Assembly (NCBI RefSeq): GCF_013265555.1
Contig: NZ_CP041345.1
Span: forward strand, 3,084,581-3,148,580
Length of the DNA stretch: 64,000 nt
Source of the DNA: Tenuifilum thalassicum
Lineage (GTDB): Bacteria > Bacteroidota > Bacteroidia > Bacteroidales > Tenuifilaceae
Direction of reading: 5' to 3'
The notes beneath the pieces are model-generated. The model made no database searches. It saw only the letters and a list, made by a program, of their open reading frames with translations, and was not told the DNA's origin. This document shows positions 53,138-62,583 of the stretch, one piece after another. Position numbers and translations under genes: made by a program. How positions within the stretch are numbered: the stretch's first letter is position 1; each line of letters starts with the position of its first letter.

Positions 53138-53476
53138 ATGGACTGGAAAGATAAGCTAAGCTTTGCCTACTCTACTAACCCAGATTTTAAACCAGAGGAA
53201 GAGGATAGCAATGAACCAGAAATTGTTCCCCCTTCAAGTCAGAAGCTGATAGTTGGCATTGAGCGTAAAAACCGTGGAGGTAAGGTTGTGACGATTGTAA
53301 AAGGATTTGTTGGCCCCAACGATGAGTTGAACAAGCTTGGCAAAACGCTTAAAACAAAATGCGGCGTTGGTGGTAGCACAAAAGATGGCGAAATCCTTAT
53401 TCAAGGTGATCATAGACAAAAAGTGGCCTCTATTTTGCAAGATTTAGGCTACAAGGTTGTTATTTCCGGAAAATAA
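53138..53476 (+). CDS. yciH: SUI1/YciH family translation factor
   Basis: The 112 residues contain a SUI1 (eIF1-like) domain at 35-110: R-K-N-R-G-G-K-V-V-T-I-V-K-G-F near residue 43 and L-K-T-K-C-G-V-G-G-S-T-K-D-G-E-I-L-I-Q-G-D near 71. Bacterial YciH binds the 30S subunit and may check initiation. The first 35 residues are acidic and probably flexible. The stop codon overlaps the next ATG (TAATG), so it is coupled to a secreted nuclease, which is an odd partner. Confidence 0.93.
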   Translation: MDWKDKLSFAYSTNPDFKPEEEDSNEPEIVPPSSQKLIVGIERKNRGGKVVTIVKGFVGPNDELNKLGKTLKTKCGVGGSTKDGEILIQGDHRQKVASILQDLGYKVVISGK

Positions 53477-54732
53477 TGAGATCGGTTAGGTACATACTTT
53501 TGTTAGCTAGTATCCTGCTTGTTCGGTTAGCAGCAGCCGATACGCTGACCATCATGCAATATAACCTGATGTATTACGACAAGGAGTATAGCGACTGCAA
53601 TAGCACAAACAATAATGTGGATGCAAAGGATGGATACCTACGTACAATTTTAGAATACGTTCAACCCGATATTCTTACCGTTAACGAGGTTAACGACGCT
53701 GTAGCCAGCGTTGAACGCATCAAAACAAATACTCTGAACGTTAATGGTGTAACCAAGTACAAGCGCGCCAATTTTAGCGGCGATTTTCTGGTAAACATGA
53801 TTTACTACAACTCCGAAAAGCTTGAGCTAAAATCGCAAGAAGCCATTTCGACCTACCCAAGAGAGACAAATGTTTACAAGCTCTACCTAATAACCCCCAA
53901 CCTGGTTAATGGCGATACCATTTTCATCTATCATCTTGTTACCCATCTTAAAGCTGGCAGCTACGATTCCGATGCTCAAGCAAGAGCTACAGCTGCTACT
54001 AAGATTATGGACTACCTGGTTACCAATGGAATTAACAAAAATGTTATCCTTTCGGGCGATTTGAACCTTTATGGGGCCTCCGAAGCTGCTTTTGTAAAAT
54101 TTACAACACCAGCTGGAACAAACAATTTCCGACTCTACGACCCTTTAAATATGGTAGGCGAATGGCACAACGATTACCAATACCGTTACATCCACACGCA
54201 GTCAACAAGGACCTATGCCGACAATGGCTGCTTCTCGACAGGTGGACTCGACGACCGTTTTGACTTTATCCTTACATCAAGCGATATTCTTAGCGGAACT
54301 AGCGGCATTAAATTTCACAGCTATGTAACTTTAGGTCAGGATGGCAACCGCTACAACAGCTCGGTGGTGTCCCCCTCCAATACCAGCGTTCCATCCGAGG
54401 TGGCGAATGCCCTCTATAACATGTCCGATCATCTCCCTGTAATTATGAAGGTAACCTATACATCGGAAAATACTTCAGCTAGCACTACTGAAAAAACAAT
54501 TCCAATTAGCTATAACAATCCTGTAAGCGATATCCTTAGAATAAATGTGCTGGATCCAAACCCAATAAAATCGATATATATATATAACATTTTGGGAAAT
54601 ATGGTTTACTCAAACAGTGCTCTTGAAAACCATACAATTAATATTGACTTCTCCCAAAATCCATCGGGAATTTATTTGGCTACATTACAGCTAGCCGATA
54701 ATAGAAAAAGAATTATCAAAATTATTAAATAA
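53476..54732 (+). CDS. Secreted endonuclease/exonuclease/phosphatase-fold nuclease with T9SS sorting domain
   Basis: The 418 residues have a signal peptide (1-21), an EEP (DNase I-like) fold (about 22-325) with Q-Y-N-L-M-Y, N-E-V-N-D-A, H-L-V-T-H-L-K, S-G-D-L-N-L-Y-G and the final S-D-H-L-P, that is, the usual Asn, Glu, His and Asp positions, and a C-terminal type IX secretion sorting domain (about 340-418) with N-P-x-x-x-I-L-R-I-N-V, I-Y-N-I-L-G-N-M-V-Y-S and S-G-I-Y-L-A-T-L. It should be exported and cut DNA, RNA or phosphoesters outside the cell. It lies nine bases before the zincin gene. Confidence 0.9.
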   Translation: MRSVRYILLLASILLVRLAAADTLTIMQYNLMYYDKEYSDCNSTNNNVDAKDGYLRTILEYVQPDILTVNEVNDAVASVERIKTNTLNVNGVTKYKRANFSGDFLVNMIYYNSEKLELKSQEAISTYPRETNVYKLYLITPNLVNGDTIFIYHLVTHLKAGSYDSDAQARATAATKIMDYLVTNGINKNVILSGDLNLYGASEAAFVKFTTPAGTNNFRLYDPLNMVGEWHNDYQYRYIHTQSTRTYADNGCFSTGGLDDRFDFILTSSDILSGTSGIKFHSYVTLGQDGNRYNSSVVSPSNTSVPSEVANALYNMSDHLPVIMKVTYTSENTSASTTEKTIPISYNNPVSDILRINVLDPNPIKSIYIYNILGNMVYSNSALENHTINIDFSQNPSGIYLATLQLADNRKRIIKIIK

Positions 54733-54741
54733 TATATCTAT

Positions 54742-57594
54742 ATGATTAATAGATTTTTTTATGTTTTTATTGCAACTATTACATTAAATATTTTATTTTT
54801 ATCTAATACTTCAGTTGCACAATACTATCAAACAGGATCAGAGCCATTTAATACCAAATGGAAAATTAAGAGGTATAATAATATCCGTTTGATTTTTCCG
54901 GAAAATGCCGAGAACATTTCAAACAATTACCTTTGGGCGTTGAACTTAGCCGATAGCATAAATGATACCGACTACAGGGAAGGTGATAAGCAAATTGATG
55001 TGGTATTGCACCCCAACTCGGTTCTCTCCAATGGATTTGTAAGCTGGGCACCACGTCGAATGGAACTAATTACACAACCCTCGCCCGATGGCGAAGCGCT
55101 GATGTGGTATAAAAATCTTGCTATACACGAGATGCGGCATGTTAAGCAGATGTATTCGCTGCGCAGAGGAACTTTTCGAGTTCTTTCCTGGTTGTTTGGT
55201 GAGCAAGCGGTAGGACTGGCGTCGGGAATTATAAATCCTTGGATTTTTGAGGGCGATGCCGTTTGGGCTGAAACGTCATACTCTTATGCTGGCCGAGGGC
55301 GATCAGCAAGTTTCTTTAAGCATTACTACACGCACTCCGTTACTAATCAAAAACGATACACCTACGATAAGTGGATGCTTGGATCCTACAAGCATTACAT
55401 TCCCAATCATTATGCTTTTGGCTATCAGATGGTAAAGTATATTAACGAAAGTAACGGTTCATCAGCAATTCCAAATACTTATCGTTTTGTTGGCAGGTTC
55501 CCTTTTACAATTTTTCCAACATATTTGGGATTAAAGTTTCAAACAGGTCTTTCGCGGAAAAGAATCTTCAAGAGAGCATTTGCACATAACGACTCCATAT
55601 GGAAAAATGATTTTAATAATCATCCAAATATAATTTTGCCCGCTAAACGTTATGAATCATTTAAAAATTTCAAATACCCATATTCCATTAACGACTCTAT
55701 TACGCTTGTTTACGTGGAATCGATAAAAACCACACCGTTTTTTGCTTATCTCTATAAAAACGGTAAGTTCAAAAAAATCAAATCAATAGGATATTTAATA
55801 GGGAAGCCCACTTTTACAGATAGTTTAATTTTATGGGCCGAATACAAACCCCACCCACGTTGGGAGTACAAGAATCAAACTGAAATAAAAATATTTAACC
55901 TAAAAACCAAAGAATTAGCCACAATAGGAAATGGCAGATACTTTTCGCCAGTTTTCTACAATAAGAGGAAGCTAATCTACTGCATCAGCTACAACGATAA
56001 TGGCAGCTTTTCGCTTCTTGGCTTAAATAAATCTGGAAAGATAATAAGTACCTACGATTTTAGTCCTGATGTTGAGATTCAAGAAATAACAATAGATCAG
56101 GATAAAGGAAACACTTACGGAATTTGTGTTACTGAAGCTGGGAAAAAGCTTTTTAAAATCGATTCAAATAATGAATTTAGTATAATATTCGACGCTAAGT
56201 ATAACGACTTAAGGTCAATTTCCTATGGCAATTCCTCTCTTTTCTTTAGTTTAACCAATGGTTATACTGAAAACATTTATCAATTTGATTTAAAAGATAG
56301 TATACTTTATTCAATAAAAGATTTACCTGTAAATTCTACATTCCCCTTTCCATATAAAAGTGGAATTGTGTTCTCTGGATACTCTCACAAAGGATATAGA
56401 GTGGCAAAAAATGAAATTAGTTTATCTAACAGATTGATTGTTGATAGCATACCATTATATAATCAGATAGTTAAAGCAAATAGCTTAACAATTAACCAAA
56501 CCCCAAAACCAATTAAAGCTAGTTCAAAGGATTATAGTGGTGTTAAGACTTTAATAAATGTTCATAGCTGGTTTCCATTCTATGTAATGCCTATTGATGA
56601 GAACACTATTAGCATCGATGGGAATAGCATTGTTCCCGGATTTTCAATTCTTTCGCAAAATCTTAAAGGCACTTCAATACTAAATGCTGGTTATGGATAC
56701 GACCAAACTCACCTTTACTACATCTCATACACCTATCGTGGATTTTGGCCCATAGTTAAGTTCAACATAGAGCAAAGCAACAACTCTGCCACACTTTACC
56801 GTGTTACGCAAAGCTACCCAACGTTCAGAGACTACCAAAAGCGATTTTCCACCACAATAATCCTCCCCTACACATTTAAAAATGGCCTTTACAAATCATA
56901 CGCCCAGGTGTTTAACAAGTTTGAATACTCCAACAGCTATATCTACAAGGAATCAATAGATGCCTATCGCTCCGGTTTATACACCAATGAATTAGGAGTA
57001 TACTACCAGAACCTACGCCGAATGGCGCACTGCGACCTTTATCCTAGATATGGAATTCAGGTTATTGGTGGCGTAATTTCTACCCCTTGGGATTACAGTA
57101 ATTTAGGAAATCTTTGGTATGGAAAAGGAGTAATCTACCTACCTGGAATTTTCCGTAACAACAGCCTCAGAATAACAGGTCAATTTCAGGAACAAGATGT
57201 TAAATACTTTTACCTAAACAATAAGTTTAACATGATTAGAGGCTACAACGATTTCCCATCAGTTAAATTTGCAGGTATTTCACTCGATTACTCAACACCA
57301 GTTCTTTATCCCGATTTAACCTTAAGCTCAATTGCTTATGTTAAACGAATATCGATAAATCTTTTTGCCGATTTGGCAAGTAACCGATATAAAACGCTTA
57401 TCAATAATTCAATTGTTACTTTAGATGAAAATCTTCAATCGTCAGGATTCGATATTCTTATCGATTTTCATCTTTTTAGAACCTGGTATCCATTTCGATT
57501 AAAGATCACACAAGGATTTATGGGGAAAGAACGAGCTTCATTTTCTAATATCTCACTCAATATTGATATTAATTCTAACTTTGCCCGCCATTAA
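54742..57594 (+). CDS. Zincin-like domain plus beta-propeller and outer-membrane barrel
   Basis: The 950 residues have a signal peptide (1-26), an N-terminal gluzincin-like domain with His129-Glu130-x-x-His133 in H-E-M-R-H and a likely third ligand Glu170 in I-F-E-G-D-A-V-W-A-E, then a region of beta-strands without catalytic motif (about 310-590, TolB/propeller-like repeats such as K-L-I-Y-C-I-S-Y-N-D-N-G), and a C-terminal 300 residues of aromatic amphipathic strands typical of an outer-membrane beta-barrel. A surface peptidase anchored by its own barrel is the simplest reading. I know no characterised member. It shares a run with two exported nucleases, so it may help process or anchor secreted material. 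Confidence 0.75.
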   Translation: MINRFFYVFIATITLNILFLSNTSVAQYYQTGSEPFNTKWKIKRYNNIRLIFPENAENISNNYLWALNLADSINDTDYREGDKQIDVVLHPNSVLSNGFVSWAPRRMELITQPSPDGEALMWYKNLAIHEMRHVKQMYSLRRGTFRVLSWLFGEQAVGLASGIINPWIFEGDAVWAETSYSYAGRGRSASFFKHYYTHSVTNQKRYTYDKWMLGSYKHYIPNHYAFGYQMVKYINESNGSSAIPNTYRFVGRFPFTIFPTYLGLKFQTGLSRKRIFKRAFAHNDSIWKNDFNNHPNIILPAKRYESFKNFKYPYSINDSITLVYVESIKTTPFFAYLYKNGKFKKIKSIGYLIGKPTFTDSLILWAEYKPHPRWEYKNQTEIKIFNLKTKELATIGNGRYFSPVFYNKRKLIYCISYNDNGSFSLLGLNKSGKIISTYDFSPDVEIQEITIDQDKGNTYGICVTEAGKKLFKIDSNNEFSIIFDAKYNDLRSISYGNSSLFFSLTNGYTENIYQFDLKDSILYSIKDLPVNSTFPFPYKSGIVFSGYSHKGYRVAKNEISLSNRLIVDSIPLYNQIVKANSLTINQTPKPIKASSKDYSGVKTLINVHSWFPFYVMPIDENTISIDGNSIVPGFSILSQNLKGTSILNAGYGYDQTHLYYISYTYRGFWPIVKFNIEQSNNSATLYRVTQSYPTFRDYQKRFSTTIILPYTFKNGLYKSYAQVFNKFEYSNSYIYKESIDAYRSGLYTNELGVYYQNLRRMAHCDLYPRYGIQVIGGVISTPWDYSNLGNLWYGKGVIYLPGIFRNNSLRITGQFQEQDVKYFYLNNKFNMIRGYNDFPSVKFAGISLDYSTPVLYPDLTLSSIAYVKRISINLFADLASNRYKTLINNSIVTLDENLQSSGFDILIDFHLFRTWYPFRLKITQGFMGKERASFSNISLNIDINSNFARH

Positions 57595-57633
57595 TTCATA
57601 ACAAAGTCGATAAAAACCTCGTAGAAACTTGTA

Positions 57634-58179
57634 ATGGAAATTAACAATCTTAAAAAGGAGCTACGTAAGGCCATTAAGGCTAATAAGTTGAGTCTTTTGC
57701 CCGATGATGCGGCAAAAAAGGCAATGCAAGTATTTGCTGAGATTGAAAGCATGGAACAGTTCCAGAAGGCAAAAACTGTCCTTGCTTTTTGGTCGCTCCC
57801 CGATGAAATAAACACCCATGATTTTGTTGTAAAATGGTCGTTAAACAAACGAATGGTTTTGCCAGTTGTTGTAGGTAATGACCTTGAACTTCGCGAGTTT
57901 ACCAGAGTGGATAAAATGGAGGAAGAATCGGTTTTCGGTATTCTTGAACCAAAAACTGGGAAGCTAGTCGACCCTGCCGAAATCGACTTTGCAATTATTC
58001 CGGGCGTTGCATTCGACAAAAAAGGGAATAGGCTCGGACGTGGAAAAGGATTCTACGACAGAACACTGCATAAGCTCACAAGGGCTATTAAGGTTGGAAT
58101 TGCATACGAATTTCAGCTTATCGATTCCGTTCCGGTTTCGGAACACGACATTCCAGTGGATAAAGTGATTTTTAACTGA
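57634..58179 (+). CDS. 5-formyltetrahydrofolate cyclo-ligase
   Basis: The 181 residues match the MTHFS family, which converts 5-formyl-THF and ATP to 5,10-methenyl-THF. The N-terminal basic helix (K-K-E-L-R-K-A-I-K) is followed by P-V-V-V near residue 76, the phosphate loop F-D-K-K-G-N-R-L-G-R-G-K-G-F-Y-D-R (about 129-145) and H-D-I-P-V-D at the end. Cytosolic. It lies between two genes for secreted proteins in the same direction, 39 bases after one and 18 before the next, so it is likely a housekeeping passenger in the run. Confidence 0.95.
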   Translation: MEINNLKKELRKAIKANKLSLLPDDAAKKAMQVFAEIESMEQFQKAKTVLAFWSLPDEINTHDFVVKWSLNKRMVLPVVVGNDLELREFTRVDKMEEESVFGILEPKTGKLVDPAEIDFAIIPGVAFDKKGNRLGRGKGFYDRTLHKLTRAIKVGIAYEFQLIDSVPVSEHDIPVDKVIFN

Positions 58180-58197
58180 TTATAATTTGATTTTACT

Positions 58198-60594
58198 ATG
58201 AGTAGGATAAAACGTTTTCTGGTATTGGGGCTGGTATTACTTGCTTTCTCCATTAAAGTTTTTGCGCAAATTCCTAATGGCTACTATGCTACTGCCGAAG
58301 GGAAAACCGGCGCTGAGCTTAAAACTGCGCTTTACAACATTATTAAAGACCATACGGTAATATCTTATGACGGGCTTTGGGATGCATTTCAGTATACCGA
58401 TAAAAAAACCAACGGAAAGGTTTGGGATATGTATTCCGACATACCAGGGCAAACACCTCCATACGAATTTGTTTTTGTAACCAACCAATGTGGGAACTAT
58501 AACTCTGAGGGCGACTGCTACAACAGGGAGCACTCCTTCCCAAAAAGTTGGTTCAACGATGCAAGCCCAATGTACTCCGACCTCTTCCACCTTTACCCAA
58601 CCGATGGATATGTAAATAACAGAAGAAGCAACTATATATTTGGTGAGGTAGAAAACGTTACATGGACATCACTTAACGGTAGTATGCTTGGAACAACAAC
58701 AGCATCGGGCACATCAATTACTGTATTTGAGCCAATTGATGAGTATAAAGGCGATTTTGCCCGCACCTACTTTTACATGGCTACCCGATACGAAAACCTA
58801 ATCGACACTTGGGCAAGCTACGCCACCGAAGCCCAAAATATACTTGATGGAACAAAGTATCCTGCTTTTAAGCAGTGGTATATCGATCTGCTTATCAAAT
58901 GGCACGAGCAGGATCCCGTTAGCCAAAAAGAGATTGACAGAAACAACATTATTTACAACGATTATCAGCATAACCGTAACCCATTCATTGATCATCCTGA
59001 ATATGCCGAGCTGATTTGGACCGGATCAACATCAACCATCACATTTACAAGCTCACCCATTACCTCGGCTACTGTTGGAACTCAATACACCTATAATGTT
59101 ACGGCAACAGGTGGAAACGGTTCAACACTTATCATTTCGGCAACCACCTTACCTGGCTGGCTTACCCTAACCTCAACAGGCAATGGTACAGCAACTCTTA
59201 GCGGTACACCATCGGCCGATAATGTTGGTAACAATAGCGTTACCCTTACCTGCACCGATGGTGAAAGCACAGCAAATCAAAGCTTCACAATCAACGTGGT
59301 GGGAAGCGGAACCCAGACCAACTCCGAAACATTTGAAAATATTCCGACCGACAGCCCAAGCTCCTACACAAGCAGAAGCTGGACAGGCGACAACAACCTT
59401 ACCTGGCAGGCAACCAACGCCCGAACCGACCAAACAATAAACAGCAAGGCCATTTGCCTCAAGGATGCTTCCGGTTCTTATGTTGAATCTCCAACATTAA
59501 CCGGCGGTTGTTCCCAAATTAGTTTTAAGCACCAGCAAAAGTTTTCGGGTAGCGGTGGTATAATCACCGTTTACGTGAATAATCAGCAGTTTGGAACAGC
59601 CAATGTAACTACCGATGTTCAAACATCAACCTTTACCATTACAGGAGTTAGCGATAATTTTACCATTAAACTGGAAAGCAATGGTGCCGCACGCATTGCA
59701 ATTGACGATTTGGAGTGGACAAGCGCAAGCGGATCAACCAACTCAAAACCTATCATTTCCGATGTAACAGTCACACCTCAATCGCCTGTTACCAAGCAAA
59801 CCATTACAGTTTCAGCAAACATAACCGATTCCGATGGTAGTATCACAGCTGCAATTCTCAAGTGGGGCTACTCATCCGATAACTTAAGCACTACATTCGA
59901 TATGCAAGTCAATGGCAGCGAATATAGCTCACCTATTAACGCTCAAGATAATCCAACACAAATTTACTATCAAATTGTCGCTATAGATAACTCAGAAGAC
60001 ACTTCATACTTCAACTCTTCAATCACAGTAACACAAAACCAGCTACCAGTTATTGAAAACATAACGCAAACACCCACCAGCCCAACCTCAAATGATGCCG
60101 TAGCAGTTTCTGCAGAGGTAACGGACCCTGAAGGTAGATTAGGCAACGTTTTCCTCCTCTGGGGGACTTCCGAAAGCTCGCTTAACAGCTCTGATCAGAT
60201 GAGTGGCACAAGCAATACATTTACAGGTCAAATCCCTGCAAATCAATCCGGAACAACCATCTACTATAAAATAAAGGCATTCGATGCCGAAGGCCAAATT
60301 GCCTATAGCAACGTTAATAGCTATACTGTTAGCCCACCAACCGATATCGACATAGAGACAACAAAATCTGTATCGGTTTATCCTAATCCATTCTCATCAT
60401 TTATTCAGATTGAGTACCCTTTCACAAGTGAGTATTCCTATTCGGTTAGCAACCTTATTGGTCAAACCTTAATGGCACGTAGTGGAGTAAAGGGCAACAC
60501 ACGTATTGATTGTTCTAACCTTCAGAATGGCATTTACATGCTTACTATTAAAGGTGGAAACGGAACAATAATACGAAAGATGATTAAACGTTGA
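58198..60594 (+). CDS. Secreted endonuclease I with Ig-like domains and T9SS sorting domain
   Basis: The 798 residues are: signal peptide (1-24); endonuclease I (EndA/NucM) domain (about 25-275) with catalytic His112 in C-Y-N-R-E-H-S-F-P-K-S-W and N-R-R-S-N near 141; a cadherin-like Ig domain (about 277-372, T-S-A-T-V-G-T-Q-Y...L-S-G-T-P); a beta-sandwich resembling a carbohydrate- or cleaved-adhesin-type module (about 375-515); two Fn3-like repeats of similar sequence (about 520-605 and 618-705, each starting V-T-P-Q-S-P or Q-T-P-T-S-P); and a sorting domain (about 722-798, V-Y-P-N-P-F). It is exported and cuts nucleic acids outside. Last gene of the run, with a terminator. Confidence 0.92.
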   Translation: MSRIKRFLVLGLVLLAFSIKVFAQIPNGYYATAEGKTGAELKTALYNIIKDHTVISYDGLWDAFQYTDKKTNGKVWDMYSDIPGQTPPYEFVFVTNQCGNYNSEGDCYNREHSFPKSWFNDASPMYSDLFHLYPTDGYVNNRRSNYIFGEVENVTWTSLNGSMLGTTTASGTSITVFEPIDEYKGDFARTYFYMATRYENLIDTWASYATEAQNILDGTKYPAFKQWYIDLLIKWHEQDPVSQKEIDRNNIIYNDYQHNRNPFIDHPEYAELIWTGSTSTITFTSSPITSATVGTQYTYNVTATGGNGSTLIISATTLPGWLTLTSTGNGTATLSGTPSADNVGNNSVTLTCTDGESTANQSFTINVVGSGTQTNSETFENIPTDSPSSYTSRSWTGDNNLTWQATNARTDQTINSKAICLKDASGSYVESPTLTGGCSQISFKHQQKFSGSGGIITVYVNNQQFGTANVTTDVQTSTFTITGVSDNFTIKLESNGAARIAIDDLEWTSASGSTNSKPIISDVTVTPQSPVTKQTITVSANITDSDGSITAAILKWGYSSDNLSTTFDMQVNGSEYSSPINAQDNPTQIYYQIVAIDNSEDTSYFNSSITVTQNQLPVIENITQTPTSPTSNDAVAVSAEVTDPEGRLGNVFLLWGTSESSLNSSDQMSGTSNTFTGQIPANQSGTTIYYKIKAFDAEGQIAYSNVNSYTVSPPTDIDIETTKSVSVYPNPFSSFIQIEYPFTSEYSYSVSNLIGQTLMARSGVKGNTRIDCSNLQNGIYMLTIKGGNGTIIRKMIKR

Positions 60595-60620
60595 TCAACG
60601 TTATTGTTTAAAATATAGAA

Positions 60621-60652
60621 AAAGGCGCCTCCAGTGAGACGCCTTTCTTTTT
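60621..60652. terminator. Terminator of the five-gene run
   Basis: AAAGGCG-C-CTC (60621-60631), loop CAGT, GAG-A-CGCCTTT (60636-60646) with one internal mismatch, then CTTTTT. It lies between convergent genes and may also end the superoxide dismutase transcript. Confidence 0.88.
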
Positions 60653-60671
60653 AATCGGTGTAGAACTTTTC

Positions 60672-61370
60672 TTACTCATTTAGCGCTTTTGCGTAAAGCT
60701 CCGACACTACCTCCCAGTTTATCAAACTCCAAATTCCCTTTACATAATCGGCCCTCTTGTTCTGATACTTGAGATAGTAGGCATGTTCCCATACATCGAT
60801 GGCAATGATTGGCATCCCTTTGACATCGGAAATATCCATTAAAGGATTATCCTGATTGGGAGTTGAACAGATAGTAAGTTTCCCGTTTGGCTCAACCACT
60901 AGCCAAGCCCAGCCGCTTCCAAAACGTTTAAGAGCTGCCTCGTTTAGCTTAGCAATAAGATTATCTTTCGAACCAAACTCATTATTAATGGCATCGCTTA
61001 GCTCATTACTGATTTTGCTTCTGTTACCAGGCTTAAGAATTTGCCAGTAAAGAACATGATTAAAATAACCACCCACATTATTCCTTATGGCGGTTGGATA
61101 ATTTGAAACATTAGCCATTATCTCCATGATACTTTTATTGGCCAATCCATTATCAGCTGCAGCCTTAACAAACTTTTTAAAGTACCCCTGATGATGACGG
61201 CTATAATGAATTTCGACCGTTTGAGCGTCAATAACAGGTTGTAAGGCACTGTAATCGTATGGTAGCTTATAAAAATCTAAATCTGAAACCTTTTGATTAA
61301 AGGTGCATTGCTGTGCATTCAACAGATATGAAAAGGCAACAGCAATAAATGTGAATATTAACTTTTTCAT
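60672..61370 (-). CDS. Exported iron/manganese superoxide dismutase
   Basis: The 232-residue protein has a signal peptide (1-19) and a complete Fe/Mn SOD with metal ligands His55, His105, Asp192 (D-V-W-E-H) and His196. The outer-sphere residues G-G near 100 and N-Q-D near 173 match the manganese-type arrangement rather than the iron type. The usual bacterial enzyme is cytosolic and has about 200 residues, so this one would protect the periplasm or surface from superoxide. A single gene between convergent and divergent neighbours; no -7 consensus is apparent. Confidence 0.93.
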   Translation of the reverse strand: MKKLIFTFIAVAFSYLLNAQQCTFNQKVSDLDFYKLPYDYSALQPVIDAQTVEIHYSRHHQGYFKKFVKAAADNGLANKSIMEIMANVSNYPTAIRNNVGGYFNHVLYWQILKPGNRSKISNELSDAINNEFGSKDNLIAKLNEAALKRFGSGWAWLVVEPNGKLTICSTPNQDNPLMDISDVKGMPIIAIDVWEHAYYLKYQNKRADYVKGIWSLINWEVVSELYAKALNE

Positions 61371-61611
61371 GATGTTTAGTTTATGTATAAAACAAATATT
61401 TGATAGGAAAGGTTCAGATTAGTGCACCGTATGTCTATAATCCAGTCGTAATAATCTAAAAATCTACTCTAAACCTTAACCATTAAAACAAAAGTCAACT
61501 ATTTTAGAAAGAGTCAACCGTATTTGAAAAATCACTAAAAACCTATCATAAGAAAACTCAAAAAGGTTAACTTTAAAAACGAAACTTGCTTTCTCATTCA
61601 ATACCAGTTAA

Positions 61612-62583
61612 ATGCCTATCGATAAGATATTTATAGTGGGGAATAGTAGGAGTGGCACAAAGCTGCTTGGTACATGTCTTAACCTGCATTCACAGGTTAA
61701 AACCTTTAGAGAATTACATTTTTTCGATGAAATAGTATTGAATCCCTACAAAAGGATAAATAGAAAAACTGCTGAGAAAATATTAAACCGACTTGGATTG
61801 AATTTAAATCTGAATCTCAAACTACCCGACTGTTTAAATGATAAAGATCTACAAATACCAGCACATGAGCTCTACGATCATATTTTAAGCCAGGTACTAA
61901 AATTAAAAAACAAACGAATTGCTTGCGACCCAACACCACGTAACCTGTTTTATGCAAAAAATCTAATCGAGATCTATCCCAATGCATTGTTTGTTGTGCT
62001 AGTTAGAGATATCAGAGCCATACTCCTATCCCAAAAATACCGATGGAGAGCCGTAAAAGAATGGAAACGAAAAAAAAGTTTTGAGGCGTTTCGCTCTTTT
62101 ATTAATTACAATACGTTCATCACAACCTTCATATGGAAAAAGAATTTCAAAGAATCAGAAAAGTTGGCCAGAGAAATTAAGGATTCTACATTAATTATAA
62201 AATATGAGGATTTGATTCAAAATCCTAAAAACGAGCTAGATAAAATAACCAAAAGATGTAATATCGATTTTGAAACCTCTATGTTAGATGTGAAAGTTAT
62301 TAATACTAGCGATATCAATAAAAAAGGAATTCAGGGATTTGATAAATCTAGGATTAACGCTTGGGAAACAGACCTTGGCAAAACCGAGATTTGGATAGCC
62401 CAGAAACTATGCCGAAAAGAAATGTTGCAACTTGGTTACCCTCTTGTAGATGTAAAACCAAACATTTTAGTTCTTGCAATAAAGGTTTTTACGCTTCCGC
62501 TACATCTATGCCTTATTTTCTTAGTAAATATGATAAAATCGCTTAACCTGGTTTATTTTACCAAAAAATTACTAGCAAGCTAA
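61612..62583 (+). CDS. Sulfotransferase family protein with C-terminal membrane helix
   Basis: The 323 residues begin with I-F-I-V-G-N-S-R-S-G-T-K-L-L, the 5'-phosphosulfate loop that binds PAPS, and contain V-V-L-V-R-D-I-R-A-I-L-L-S (about 125-137), the 3'-phosphate site. Residues about 285-310 are strongly hydrophobic and may anchor it to the membrane. It probably sulfates a glycan or lipid; no sulfate-activation or glycan cluster is adjacent. Its stop overlaps the convergent nadB stop by four bases, and there is no visible terminator. Confidence 0.85.
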   Translation: MPIDKIFIVGNSRSGTKLLGTCLNLHSQVKTFRELHFFDEIVLNPYKRINRKTAEKILNRLGLNLNLNLKLPDCLNDKDLQIPAHELYDHILSQVLKLKNKRIACDPTPRNLFYAKNLIEIYPNALFVVLVRDIRAILLSQKYRWRAVKEWKRKKSFEAFRSFINYNTFITTFIWKKNFKESEKLAREIKDSTLIIKYEDLIQNPKNELDKITKRCNIDFETSMLDVKVINTSDINKKGIQGFDKSRINAWETDLGKTEIWIAQKLCRKEMLQLGYPLVDVKPNILVLAIKVFTLPLHLCLIFLVNMIKSLNLVYFTKKLLAS

